From: Pyrodictiaceae archaeon
Lineage (GTDB): Archaea; Thermoproteota; Thermoprotei_A; Sulfolobales; Pyrodictiaceae
DNA length: 12,459 bases
Assembly: GCA_027046105.1 (NCBI GenBank)
Contig: JALTZQ010000151.1
Span: 1-12,459 of the forward strand
Direction: 5' to 3'
Below the pieces are notes generated by a model. It was not told where the DNA came from and ran no database searches. It saw only the letters and a list, made by a program, of their open reading frames with translations. Position numbers and translations under genes: made by a program. Each line of letters starts with the position of its first letter. Positions within the stretch are counted from its first letter, which is position 1. Below, piece by piece: positions 1 through 6,875 of this stretch.

Positions 1-132
1 ACTGCCGAGAACATCCTGTATGACAAGCTTAGAGCATTGGGGTTAAAAGGGGAATTCCTTGCGTCGAGGGTTGTAAGGATGGTTGGGCCCAGGAGATACC
101 AAGTTGTTGTTGATCTGAGGGTTCATGGATAA
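1..132 (+). CDS. 3' end of an unidentified protein gene
   Basis: Frame 1 is open from the first base to a TAA at 130-132 and gives the last 43 residues of a protein (starting TAENILYDKL and ending VVVDLRVHG). The mix of an amphipathic helix, a short basic stretch (VGPRRY) and a closing beta-strand-like VVVDLRV is compatible with a small alpha/beta domain. I do not recognise the family from this tail. It ends convergently with the minus-strand gene that stops at 163, with only 30 bp between them. Codon use (mixed third positions, AGG/AGA for Arg) matches the neighbouring genes, so it is very likely a genuine coding end. Confidence 0.6.
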   Translation, partial: TAENILYDKLRALGLKGEFLASRVVRMVGPRRYQVVVDLRVHG

Positions 133-162
133 TTAGGAGCGACATTTGGCTTACTCAATCGC

Positions 163-624
163 TTATTCCTCTCTCTGGCTTGGTTTTAGTTTAAGCCTCT
201 TCATGACATACTCTATTGCTAGTTCTAATTCCTCCCAGGTATCCTTGTCAAGTCCCTGTATAGTTAAAGCCTTAAGCGCCTCTCCGTCGCCTTCTTCGTT
301 GACAGTTAATTGTTCGTTTTCTTCGCTAAGTTGTCTCGCTGTCCTTACAAGATATCTTATATATGGGTTTAGTCTTGGGAAAGGCCTAATGAAGACAATG
401 CGTACACTATCTCTCGTCCTGTATATTGTTGCTGCGGGTCTTCCATCTTCACTATAGTATTCTATGATTCTTGTTCCTCCTACTTGCTTACCACAGTTGG
501 CCTCTATAATTGATAATAGCAGTTGGTAGAACTGAAGCCTTTCTTCTAGGGATGCTATCTCCTTTTCTAGTAGTTTTTTAACCTCAGCACATAGTTCTGG
601 ACGTGTTTGACTCAAGATTGTCAA
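163..624 (-). CDS. Conserved-looking hypothetical protein with N-terminal coiled coil
   Basis: A 153-residue acidic protein that I cannot assign to a family. Residues about 10-43 form a strong amphipathic helix (AEVKKLLEKEIASLEERLQF) likely to be a coiled coil. Residues 50-80 look like three beta strands (TRIIEYYSEDG, AATIYRT, SVRIVFIRPF), and 86-100 and 127-148 are further helices. There is no signal peptide or membrane segment, so it is probably cytoplasmic. Two TTG codons compete as start. The one at 624 has the strong Shine-Dalgarno AGGGGAGG (complement of 626-633) only one base away, while the TTG at 615 (residue 4) has it ten bases away, so the shorter form may be the real one. It is divergent from the Lon-like protease and convergent with the gene ending at 132. 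Confidence 0.7.
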   Translation of the reverse strand: MTILSQTRPELCAEVKKLLEKEIASLEERLQFYQLLLSIIEANCGKQVGGTRIIEYYSEDGRPAATIYRTRDSVRIVFIRPFPRLNPYIRYLVRTARQLSEENEQLTVNEEGDGEALKALTIQGLDKDTWEELELAIEYVMKRLKLKPSQREE

Positions 625-689
625 GCCTCCCCTGGTTGAATGAGATATTCTCTTTCTCGCTGTCTCTCCACGTCTCCTGGATTAATGCA

Positions 690-703
690 GCTTTTCTTAT
701 AGG
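690..703. promoter_or_regulatory. Possible divergent archaeal promoter region
   Basis: The plus strand reads cttttcttata at 691-701, a TATA-like box whose expected start site about 25 bp downstream would leave a short leader before the GTG at 752. The same bases read ctataagaaaag on the minus strand and could serve the hypothetical gene starting at 624/615 with a leader of about 50-60 bases. This is judged by eye only; one, both or neither box may be used. Confidence 0.3.
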
Positions 704-751
704 GTTGGGTCCCTGTGATGTAGGTTTGGTGTGGTTGTGGGGTAGCCAGGT

Positions 752-2419
752 GTGGGTTCACAGATTGTCTTGCTAGCGCTTGTCCTGCTAGGTCTTGTTT
801 CGCCTGTATCAACGGTTTCCTCAGTACGTGTCGGTTTATTGGCTGTTACAAGTGGGGAAGTGGGTGTGGTTGTCCCGGTAGACGTTGGCTTACGTTGGCC
901 AGGCACGGGAGTTGTCGAAATATCCCCTTTAGGTCTTGTTGAGGAGGATACTCTTAGTTCAAGTATTGTGGCTTTCTATTTAGCCGCTTTCCTTACAAGA
1001 CATGATCCTTTAAGCTATGATGGTAGAGTAGTGTTTGAGACTCGTGAAGAAGTTAGTGGTGCAAGTGGTAGTGGCTTTCTTGCAGCTATATTCATGTTAT
1101 TGTTTAGTGGCTTACTACCCCGAGAAGATGTTTCAATGACTGGTGCATTAAGCCCTCTAGGTGTTATATTGCCAGTACGTGGTGTTGAAGCCAAGATTGC
1201 TGCTGCAGAGTCAAAAGGTTATGATATGGTTATTATACCTTTCGGGGAATATAATGTATCGAATGTTTCTACCCGGATCGTTAAGGCATGTAATGTGTTT
1301 GATGCCGTTAATTGGCTTAGTGGATATGGTGCTATAAATGCACCCGAGCCTACATATCCTAAAGAGTTTTTCGAGAAAGCATTTCAGGATGATGCAGTAT
1401 TTTTTGGCGAAATAATTAATAAGACCATGGGCGGGACGGGACTCGTTAACTTCACATTATACCATGAAGCTTTTAGGCGAGGTGATTACTATGAAGCGGC
1501 AAGTCTCGCTTTTACACAGCTTATTAACTCTAATCTTAGTGCTGATGCCATAATTGCAAATTTAGGATATGATAGTGTATCAAGTGTTATGCGTGATGCA
1601 CTTTACGCGGTTTCATCTCTTCGTAAGCTCGTGTTTAACGGGGATATTGTTGACCTATTTGGGTTCATTGTATTGGCTAGTGCAGAGAAGAGATTATACA
1701 TTGCCGAGAACATGTTCTCGGCTAACAAGACCAGAATGGCGTTGCTAAGGGCTCTAACAGCTATCTCGTGGGTATCTGTTTACAATGAGACTAACATACG
1801 TGGACCTTACGTGTTTAAAGAGCGATTAAGACACGGTGTTGAATTATTATTGAGATATACAGAGCTCGTACTTAGATATGCTGAGTCAATAGCCGGTAAG
1901 GTGAAAATGGTTGATGGTAGGTGGGCTGGTGACTGGCTTACCGACGCCCGCCAAGCTCTTATGATAGGTCTTCTTGCTCGAGCCTATGCGATTGTGGTCG
2001 AGGTTTTATCTACTATTGAGCTTACTGTGTTCCTGCATTCAATGATAGTGCAAGAGGGAATTGAAGAAGCCTATAAGTGTGTCCGCGAGACAGTTATGTG
2101 GTATATGAGTATGTTGGCTAGCTATCCCAGCTTACTAGCATATCCGCAAGCCCTCTACGATTATGGTGTCAATTATGTAGAGGATGAACCAGCGAGAGTT
2201 AGTCTCGCAGCATCTCTAGCTGCCATCCTCTTTGGTGTAATTGTGCTTATTGGGCAAGCCGGGGCCTCAGGAATTGTTGAAGCAATGGAGGCCTCGGGGA
2301 TCAATGTATTTATAGCGCTTGTCCTAGTGGGTGTGGCTACAGGTATTCTAGGCTTTAGCTTGGCTAGGCTTGCTAGAAAGGAAATCGAGGAGGCTGCGTG
2401 GCCTCCCTTTACCCCCTAA
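752..2419 (+). CDS. Secreted membrane-tethered Lon-like serine protease (S16-type, archaeal COG1750-like)
   Basis: A 555-residue protein with an N-terminal hydrophobic signal sequence (residues 4-20). Residues about 23-165 resemble the Lon proteolytic fold: the nucleophile motif GASGSG places the catalytic Ser at 105, and the stretch TGALSPLGVILPVRGVEAK is the equivalent of Lon's TGE..G.VLPIGGV..K, giving the dyad Lys at 148. A strand matching VIIP follows. No AAA+ ATPase domain is present, so it is not a classical Lon. The middle (about 200-480) is helical and carries many N-X-S/T sequons, as expected outside the membrane. Two hydrophobic helices (about 483-501 and 517-540) and a basic tail would anchor it. 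The GTG at 752 is the only usable start, since an in-frame TAG sits at 743. Its last 72 bp overlap the glycosylase gene on the other strand. Protease class is well supported; substrate is unknown. Confidence 0.85.
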   Translation: MGSQIVLLALVLLGLVSPVSTVSSVRVGLLAVTSGEVGVVVPVDVGLRWPGTGVVEISPLGLVEEDTLSSSIVAFYLAAFLTRHDPLSYDGRVVFETREEVSGASGSGFLAAIFMLLFSGLLPREDVSMTGALSPLGVILPVRGVEAKIAAAESKGYDMVIIPFGEYNVSNVSTRIVKACNVFDAVNWLSGYGAINAPEPTYPKEFFEKAFQDDAVFFGEIINKTMGGTGLVNFTLYHEAFRRGDYYEAASLAFTQLINSNLSADAIIANLGYDSVSSVMRDALYAVSSLRKLVFNGDIVDLFGFIVLASAEKRLYIAENMFSANKTRMALLRALTAISWVSVYNETNIRGPYVFKERLRHGVELLLRYTELVLRYAESIAGKVKMVDGRWAGDWLTDARQALMIGLLARAYAIVVEVLSTIELTVFLHSMIVQEGIEEAYKCVRETVMWYMSMLASYPSLLAYPQALYDYGVNYVEDEPARVSLAASLAAILFGVIVLIGQAGASGIVEAMEASGINVFIALVLVGVATGILGFSLARLARKEIEEAAWPPFTP

Positions 2420-3028
2420 CTCGGCTCTTTGAACCTCACGGTAAACCTTCTTTATGACTCCTCTAAAGTCCTCAAAAAGCACTTCCCGTAGAGCTGGCTT
2501 GTAGAGTGCTGCAGCAGGATGGTAGGTTGCAATAAGCTTTATAGGAATCTTCTCAATTTCCGCATTATATACTTTGCCATGTTGTTGACTCATACTCCTC
2601 CATTGTAGCCCCGCCTTTTCAAAAAGAATTCTAGCCGCATGTCTTCCCAAGGCCACGATGACACGTGGTTTGATTAGTCTTACCTGTTGCCATAGATAGG
2701 GAATACAAGATCTTATCTCCTCATCTGTCGGGTCACGATTGCCTGGAGGACGGCATTTAACTATGTTTGTTATGTAAACCTGTTCTCTACGCATACCAGC
2801 CTCTTCTATTAGTTTGGTAAGTAGCATGCCAGCAGCTCCTACAAAGGGTCTTCCTTCTTCATCCTCTTGTTTACCAGGTGCTTCGCCCACGAACATTATC
2901 TTAGCATTTAATGGCCCCTCGCCTGGCACAGCATTCTTTCGGTATTTGTGTAATGGACACTCCCTACATTCGCGTATTTTCGCAACTAAGTTGGCATATT
3001 CCTTATCCATAGCCCCACTTGAGGCCAC
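2348..3028 (-). CDS. udg: Family 4 uracil-DNA glycosylase (4Fe-4S)
   Basis: A 226-residue enzyme that removes uracil from DNA, the first step of base excision repair of deaminated cytosine, a heavy load at high temperature. The family motifs are clear: GEAPGKQEDEEGRPFVG (residues 48-64) is the active-site motif of UDGa, TNIVKCRPPGNRDP (87-100) forms part of the pocket, and TYHPAA (168-173) carries the His of motif B. Cysteines 21, 24, 92 and 108 match the four iron-sulfur ligands. The length is typical plus a 25-residue basic tail. The GTG start at 3028 is favoured by GGGGAG six bases upstream; an ATG at residue 7 is the alternative. It lies 34 bp downstream of the glycosyltransferase gene on the same strand, probably in one transcript, and its 3' end overlaps the protease gene by 72 bp. 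Confidence 0.95.
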   Translation of the reverse strand: MASSGAMDKEYANLVAKIRECRECPLHKYRKNAVPGEGPLNAKIMFVGEAPGKQEDEEGRPFVGAAGMLLTKLIEEAGMRREQVYITNIVKCRPPGNRDPTDEEIRSCIPYLWQQVRLIKPRVIVALGRHAARILFEKAGLQWRSMSQQHGKVYNAEIEKIPIKLIATYHPAAALYKPALREVLFEDFRGVIKKVYREVQRAELGGKGRPRSLLDFLSSKPSQAKA

Positions 3029-3062
3029 TTGTCGCTCCCCAAGGAAGACGCTTTTCTGGCAA

Positions 3063-4169
3063 CTATGTTTTAGATTGTTTAGGTTTATGCTTCATTGTCT
3101 TCCAAACAATGTGTTCTGATAATGTGTAGTTTGCTAAGAAGCCTAGTCCCACGCCAGTGATTATTGATAAAAGCTCTTCTATACCTAATAGAACATGGAG
3201 AAGCTGGTACACACTATAGTTCACAAGTGCGCCGATGGCTACTGCTACGTGATACTCAAGTAGTCTACGATGTAATGGTTTTAATGTTCTTCCACGAAAT
3301 GTCCATAGATTATTGAACGTGAAATTGCTAAGTATTGATGTTTCTATGGCTACTGCATAACTTAGTGTCTTCGGTATACCGAGCAAGGATAGGATCTTGT
3401 TGACAGTGTAGAGAACTAGTATGCCGGAGCTACCCACAACCATGTTTTTGACAATGCGATAATTATTGAGCTCTAGTACGTGTATAAGGTAGTCAATTAT
3501 TGTCTTGAATCCTAGCTTACTTTTACCAAATACTCTGCGGCGGAATACGTAGGGCACATCAATTACCTTTGCCGGTTTGCACTTCACCAAGATCTCAAGT
3601 AATATTTTATATCCACGTGGTCTAAGGCTGGTAATGCAGTTATTGAGCAGTCCTCTACGGACAAGGAAGAAGCCGCTCATAGGATCTGTAGTGGCTCTCG
3701 CTTCGGGTAAAAGTAAGTAGGCTAGTAAACCAGCAGTTCTGGATACCAATAGACGAGCTTTACTCCAGCCTTCAACTCCTCCACCACTTACATACCGTGA
3801 TGCAATAACAACATCAGCGGCTTTCTCCACAGCATTTTTGACCATCTCCAAAAGAGTTTCGGGCGGATGTTGTAGATCAGCATCCATTACTGCTACGTAC
3901 TCTCCTCGTGCCTCGCGAAAACCACGTAAGACAGCTGTTGCTAATCCTCTTTCGCCTTTACGCCGTACAACACGTAGCCAAGGATATCGCGTCTTGGCAA
4001 GCTCTTCTGCTAAACGCCATGTCCCATCTGGACTATCATCATCAACGATTATGACCTCGTAACTTATCTCTGTAAGAGCTTCCCTTATACGCTCAAGTAG
4101 TAGTGGTAGGTTGTCCCGCTCATTGTATGTTGGTACAACTATTGATAGTAATGGCTTACTAGTTGTCAC
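3063..4169 (-). CDS. Dolichol-phosphate mannosyltransferase-like GT2 enzyme fused to a GtrA membrane domain
   Basis: A 368-residue membrane glycosyltransferase. Residues 6-230 are a GT-A fold of family GT2: VVPTYNERDNL (11-21), the nucleotide-sugar site IVDDDSPDGTW (41-51), the metal-binding DAD in MDADLQHPPE (95-104), a donor/acceptor loop DPMSGFFLVRR, and the basic RRVFGKSKLG motif (211-220) typical of DPM1. Residues 240-355 hold four hydrophobic segments (about 245-262, 268-284, 305-327, 333-352) of the GtrA type. The same architecture is known for Pyrococcus furiosus DPMS, which makes a lipid-linked monosaccharide for protein glycosylation. The sugar actually transferred cannot be read from the sequence. 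The GTG at 4169 directly follows an in-frame TAA, so it is the first possible start; its ribosome-binding site is weak (GAAGG). It leads a likely two-gene transcript with the uracil-DNA glycosylase. Confidence 0.9.
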   Translation of the reverse strand: MTTSKPLLSIVVPTYNERDNLPLLLERIREALTEISYEVIIVDDDSPDGTWRLAEELAKTRYPWLRVVRRKGERGLATAVLRGFREARGEYVAVMDADLQHPPETLLEMVKNAVEKAADVVIASRYVSGGGVEGWSKARLLVSRTAGLLAYLLLPEARATTDPMSGFFLVRRGLLNNCITSLRPRGYKILLEILVKCKPAKVIDVPYVFRRRVFGKSKLGFKTIIDYLIHVLELNNYRIVKNMVVGSSGILVLYTVNKILSLLGIPKTLSYAVAIETSILSNFTFNNLWTFRGRTLKPLHRRLLEYHVAVAIGALVNYSVYQLLHVLLGIEELLSIITGVGLGFLANYTLSEHIVWKTMKHKPKQSKT

Positions 4170-4272
4170 TTATCCTTCACACTCCGATAATCCTAACCAA
4201 AGGGTCTCCCGAGTAGAATCGTCTGGGGCAGGATGCTCTGGGAAACTAAAAGCCCATTATGCAGTGGGGAAT

Positions 4273-4282
4273 GGTTAATATT
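4273..4282 (+). promoter_or_regulatory. Likely TATA box of the udp operon
   Basis: The bases ggttaatatt form an archaeal TATA-like element. A start site about 25 bp further on, near 4303-4307, would give a leader of about 20 bases before the TTG at 4324. It is the only good AT-rich box in the 154-bp gap between the divergent glycosyltransferase and phosphorylase genes. Eye-based call. Confidence 0.4.
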
Positions 4283-4323
4283 ACTCTATGAGAGATGATG
4301 TTTCGATTATGGGTTAGATACCC

Positions 4324-5166
4324 TTGTCCTCTGCTAAAAAACCTGTAATTAAGGGAAGAGTCTACCATCTCAACTTGCCTAAGGGCTCAATGCCCCGTTA
4401 TGTTCTATTGCCGGGAGATCCTGGTAGAATAGATGAAATAGTGAAGACGTGGGATTCGTACGAGGAGCTAGCATTTCACCGTGAGTTTCGCAGTGTTCGT
4501 GGAATCTATCGTGGTACAAGTGTTGGTGCGGTCAGTACTGGTATTGGTGGTTCTAGTGCATCAATAGCTATTGAGGAGCTACTAGCTATAGGCTCAGATA
4601 CATTCATACGTGTTGGCACGTGTGGTGCTTTACAAGGTGTGATTGAACCAGGGGATCTAGTTATCGCGATTGCTGCGGTAAGGTATGATGGTGCAAGCAC
4701 AGACTATGCCCCCCTAGAATACCCTGCAGTAGCGTCACCAGAAGTACTCATGGCTCTAATTGAAGCTGCCGAAAGGCTTAGAGTAAGGTACCATGTTGGT
4801 ATAGTTGCTTCTACCTCAACGTTCTATCTTGGTCAGTCTCGGCCAGGCTATAATGGGTATATGTGGAGTGGTGTTGAGAGAAGGCTCAACGAACTTGCTG
4901 CCATGCGTGTCTTGTGCTTTGAAATGGAGGCAGCAACGATATTCACTATATCACAAATCTATGGTGCTCGTGTGGGGTGCGTGTGTGCAGCAATAGCTAA
5001 CCGCGTAAGGGATGTATTTGTGCCAGGAGCAGGTGTTAGAGAAGCGATAATGGTTGCTAACGAAGCTATACGAATACTAAGTAAGATAGATGAACGTGTA
5101 CAAGAGCATAAGCCCATACCACCATCGCTTGTGGGAGAGGTGGCTTCGAGTCTTGGTAAGGGTTAG
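4324..5166 (+). CDS. udp: Uridine phosphorylase (PNP/UDP family)
   Basis: A 280-residue nucleoside phosphorylase that splits nucleosides with phosphate to base plus ribose-1-phosphate. The N terminus (VYHLNL), LLPGDPGR (phosphate loop, 28-35), STGIGGSS (71-78), RVGTCGA (96-102), DGASTDYAPLEYPAV (122-136) and FEMEAAT (199-205, ribose-binding Glu) follow Escherichia coli uridine phosphorylase closely. FYLGQSR (167-173) retains the Gln and Arg that select uracil in that enzyme, which supports uridine as substrate over purines. The TTG at 4324 is the first start after an in-frame TAG at 4315; the ribosome-binding site is poor, suggesting a weakly led or nearly leaderless message. It is the first gene of a tight operon with the ubiquitin-like protein (14-bp overlap) and the tRNA thiolase. 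Confidence 0.93.
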   Translation: MSSAKKPVIKGRVYHLNLPKGSMPRYVLLPGDPGRIDEIVKTWDSYEELAFHREFRSVRGIYRGTSVGAVSTGIGGSSASIAIEELLAIGSDTFIRVGTCGALQGVIEPGDLVIAIAAVRYDGASTDYAPLEYPAVASPEVLMALIEAAERLRVRYHVGIVASTSTFYLGQSRPGYNGYMWSGVERRLNELAAMRVLCFEMEAATIFTISQIYGARVGCVCAAIANRVRDVFVPGAGVREAIMVANEAIRILSKIDERVQEHKPIPPSLVGEVASSLGKG

Positions 5167-5353
5167 ACTACTTCCAGAAAATCGTGTAGTTAGCATAGAT
5201 GTAGAACGTATACGTGTAGAGGAACTTTTGCGTAGGCTTGGACTTAGTGTAGAATCAGCGGTAGTGGTAAAAAATGGAAGACCTCTTCTTGACTGGGAGG
5301 AGATAAGTGGTGATGAGGAGGTCACGGTCATTCGAGCGGTTAGTGGTGGCTAG
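5153..5353 (+). CDS. Ubiquitin-like sulfur carrier (ThiS/MoaD/SAMP/TtuB type), ends in Gly-Gly
   Basis: A 66-residue beta-grasp protein. Its pattern of VRVRLLPENRVVSIDV (two strands), VEELLRRLGL (helix), AVVVKNGRPL, and a closing GDEEVTVIRAVSGG is that of ThiS/MoaD/Urm1 proteins, whose C-terminal Gly-Gly is adenylated by an E1-like enzyme and turned into a thiocarboxylate. I chose the TTG at 5153 because GAGGTG at 5137-5142 precedes it by ten bases and the protein then has the usual family size. The frame stays open upstream to an ATG at 5090, but those extra residues (MNVYKSISPYHH) are antisense-like overlap with udp. It overlaps udp by 14 bp and the thiolase gene by 47 bp. The context points to a TtuB-like role, feeding sulfur to tRNA; protein modification as a SAMP is also possible. 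Confidence 0.85.
   Translation: MVRVRLLPENRVVSIDVERIRVEELLRRLGLSVESAVVVKNGRPLLDWEEISGDEEVTVIRAVSGG
5296..5300 (+). promoter_or_regulatory. Shine-Dalgarno that fixes the start of the tRNA thiolase gene
   Basis: GGAGG lies inside the coding sequence of the ubiquitin-like gene, six bases before the GTG at 5307. The ATG at 5313 would be twelve bases away and a later GTG pair (5343/5346) has no properly placed site, so 5307 is preferred. It implies translational coupling of the carrier and the thiolase. Confidence 0.6.
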
Positions 5354-6311
5354 ATGTAGTGTTTGTGGCCAGCCAGCAGTGGTTTATCAGAGGAGTACTG
5401 GGAAAACCCTATGCATTAGACATTTTCAGGAGCATGTTCTATCAAAAATAGAGTCGATACTACGTCGAGCAAGAATACAAAGAAGTACAAGGATTCTTTT
5501 GGCTGTCTCTGGTGGAAAGGATAGTGCAACCTTACTAGATGCAATGTCTAAGATTTCTCGCCGCCATGGGCTAGAACTGTTTGCTCTGCACATATACCTA
5601 GGTCTAGGCGAGTATTCAGAGAAGCTACTACATGTTGTAAAGGAGCATGCGGCTAGAGTAGGTGTACCATTGATAGTGGCTGATGTCAGGCTCTTCCTAA
5701 AGGGTGATGGTATTCCCGAATTCGCTAAGAAGGCGAAGAGGCCTACATGTAGTGTGTGTGGGCTCGTAAAGAGATACGTGATGAACGTGGTTGCACGTGA
5801 ACTAGGTGCATCCTACATAGCTACGGGCCACAATGCAGATGACGCAATAGCATATATATTCAAGTCGTTCATGGCCCAGGACATGCTTCAGATGGCTAAA
5901 TGGTTGCCTGTAACTAGACCGACATCCACTGCAGCTGGGAGACTAAGACCTCTCTACGAGGTTTACGAAAAAGAGACACTATTATACGCAATAGTAACGG
6001 GAACACCATTTCTACATGAAGAATGCCCACATAGACCTAGGGCAAGCATAGAAGATAGGATTAAGGAGTTAATGAACAAGCTTGAAGAGGAGCATCCCGG
6101 CCTAAAAATATCGTTCCTAAGAAGATATGTAAGAAACATTGATGAACCTAGGGAGGAGCCGAAGAAGTGTAAAATCTGTGGAATGCCCTCAGCAGGAGAG
6201 ACCTGCGGCTACTGTAAGCTCACGATGAAAGTCTATGGAGAACCACTTGGACCGAAAACAGTCGAGACTATAAAGAAGCTAATAATTGAATCCCTTGGCA
6301 CCACACAATGA
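5307..6311 (+). CDS. ttuA: tRNA 2-thiouridine synthetase, TtuA/Ncs6 family
   Basis: A 334-residue PP-loop ATPase that adenylates a uridine in tRNA and replaces its 2-oxygen by sulfur. In order: an N-terminal zinc ribbon (C17, C20, C36, H39), the ATP pyrophosphatase loop SGGKDS (68-73), the three cysteines C148, C151 (CSVC) and C240 that hold the catalytic iron-sulfur cluster in TtuA, the conserved TGHNADD (173-179), and a C-terminal zinc ribbon (C288, C291, C300, C303). All ligands are present, so the enzyme should be active. Family members use a thiocarboxylated ubiquitin-like protein as sulfur source, and exactly such a protein is encoded just upstream, overlapping by 47 bp. The target (position 54, as in TtuA, or 34, as in Ncs6) cannot be decided from sequence alone. 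Confidence 0.93.
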   Translation: MVMRRSRSFERLVVARCSVCGQPAVVYQRSTGKTLCIRHFQEHVLSKIESILRRARIQRSTRILLAVSGGKDSATLLDAMSKISRRHGLELFALHIYLGLGEYSEKLLHVVKEHAARVGVPLIVADVRLFLKGDGIPEFAKKAKRPTCSVCGLVKRYVMNVVARELGASYIATGHNADDAIAYIFKSFMAQDMLQMAKWLPVTRPTSTAAGRLRPLYEVYEKETLLYAIVTGTPFLHEECPHRPRASIEDRIKELMNKLEEEHPGLKISFLRRYVRNIDEPREEPKKCKICGMPSAGETCGYCKLTMKVYGEPLGPKTVETIKKLIIESLGTTQ

Positions 6312-6340
6312 ATTATGGGCAAAACACTTATCAGCCCTCA

Positions 6341-6350
6341 CGATAAAAGC
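6341..6350 (+). promoter_or_regulatory. TATA box of tRNA-Val
   Basis: The bases cgataaaagc lie about 26 bp before the first base of the tRNA, the usual archaeal box A spacing, so the transcript would begin at or just before the mature 5' end. Confidence 0.5.
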
Positions 6351-6369
6351 ACTAGCCTAAAACACATGG

Positions 6370-6449
<80 letters not shown>

Positions 6450-6504
6450 CGATCTTGGTGTCTTACCAACATCCAACTACTTAAACGGCATAGGTTAACA
6501 CTTA

Positions 6505-6541
6505 TTTTTACGACTAGCTTTTTGAATAGAAAAGTGTTTTT
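6505..6541 (+). terminator. Run of three T5 tracts after tRNA-Val
   Basis: Three TTTTT tracts (6505-6509, 6519-6523, 6537-6541) follow the tRNA within 92 bp. Archaeal RNA polymerase stops at such U-rich stretches without needing a hairpin, so this is a probable end for the tRNA transcript and for read-through from the udp operon. Confidence 0.5.
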
Positions 6542-6875
6542 GAGAATAAGCTCAGAGAGCGGGAACTGCAGCCTATGGGCCTAATGTGGGGTATAAGTCT
6601 GTCTCCATAATGGCTAAGGGAGGTGGAAACTAGTTTGGACAAGATGGAATCTGGATAAGAAAAATGATTGTAAAGAGCTAAACCACTTAAAAGAATATTA
6701 ACATGGAGCCACTTGATGTAGATGGTAAAGACCTTCCTAGTACACGGCTGTGACAACTGATTACTCATGCCTTATTAAGTTCGCTACTAGTAGCGTATTG
6801 TTTTGGCTTGGTGGGTTCGTTGAGTCCTTAAAAACACGTGGGCTTTGAAACCTCTATGAGTTTACTGCTTCAGCA
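6542..6875. other. Gene-poor stretch, no supported gene
   Basis: I see no convincing coding region, tRNA or standard non-coding RNA here. A short minus-strand frame (6514-6768) has no recognisable motif, and its T-rich N terminus and composition look like chance. I looked for the conserved cores of SRP RNA and RNase P RNA and for paired C/D boxes and did not find them. The only ordered element is a 14-bp perfect palindrome at 6782-6795. Confidence 0.5.
6782..6795. repeat. 14-bp perfect palindrome
   Basis: CGCTACTAGTAGCG is self-complementary over its whole length and is followed by the T-rich tattgtttt. It could be a dimer-binding operator or part of a terminator. About one such palindrome is expected by chance in a window of this length, so the weight is low. 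Confidence 0.35.

Noticed and set aside
146..457. Plus-strand open frame of 103 codons
   Set aside because: It is antisense to the 163-624 gene, gives a Ser/Leu-rich low-complexity product and lacks a ribosome-binding site.
621..906. Two minus-strand frames (621-812 and 697-906) upstream of the hypothetical gene
   Set aside because: They lie over the promoter region and the antisense of the protease signal sequence; products are Thr/Pro/Gln-rich with no fold pattern.
4291..4300. gagatgatg as a possible C box of a C/D guide RNA
   Set aside because: No CTGA D box follows at a suitable distance and no terminal stem is visible.
6550..6700. Possible SRP RNA or RNase P RNA
   Set aside because: The conserved SRP domain IV core and the RNase P GAGGAAAGTCC-type core are absent.
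6514..6768. Minus-strand frame of 84 codons
   Set aside because: No motif, Ser/Leu/Tyr-rich chance-like composition, and it runs into the T-rich terminator region of tRNA-Val.
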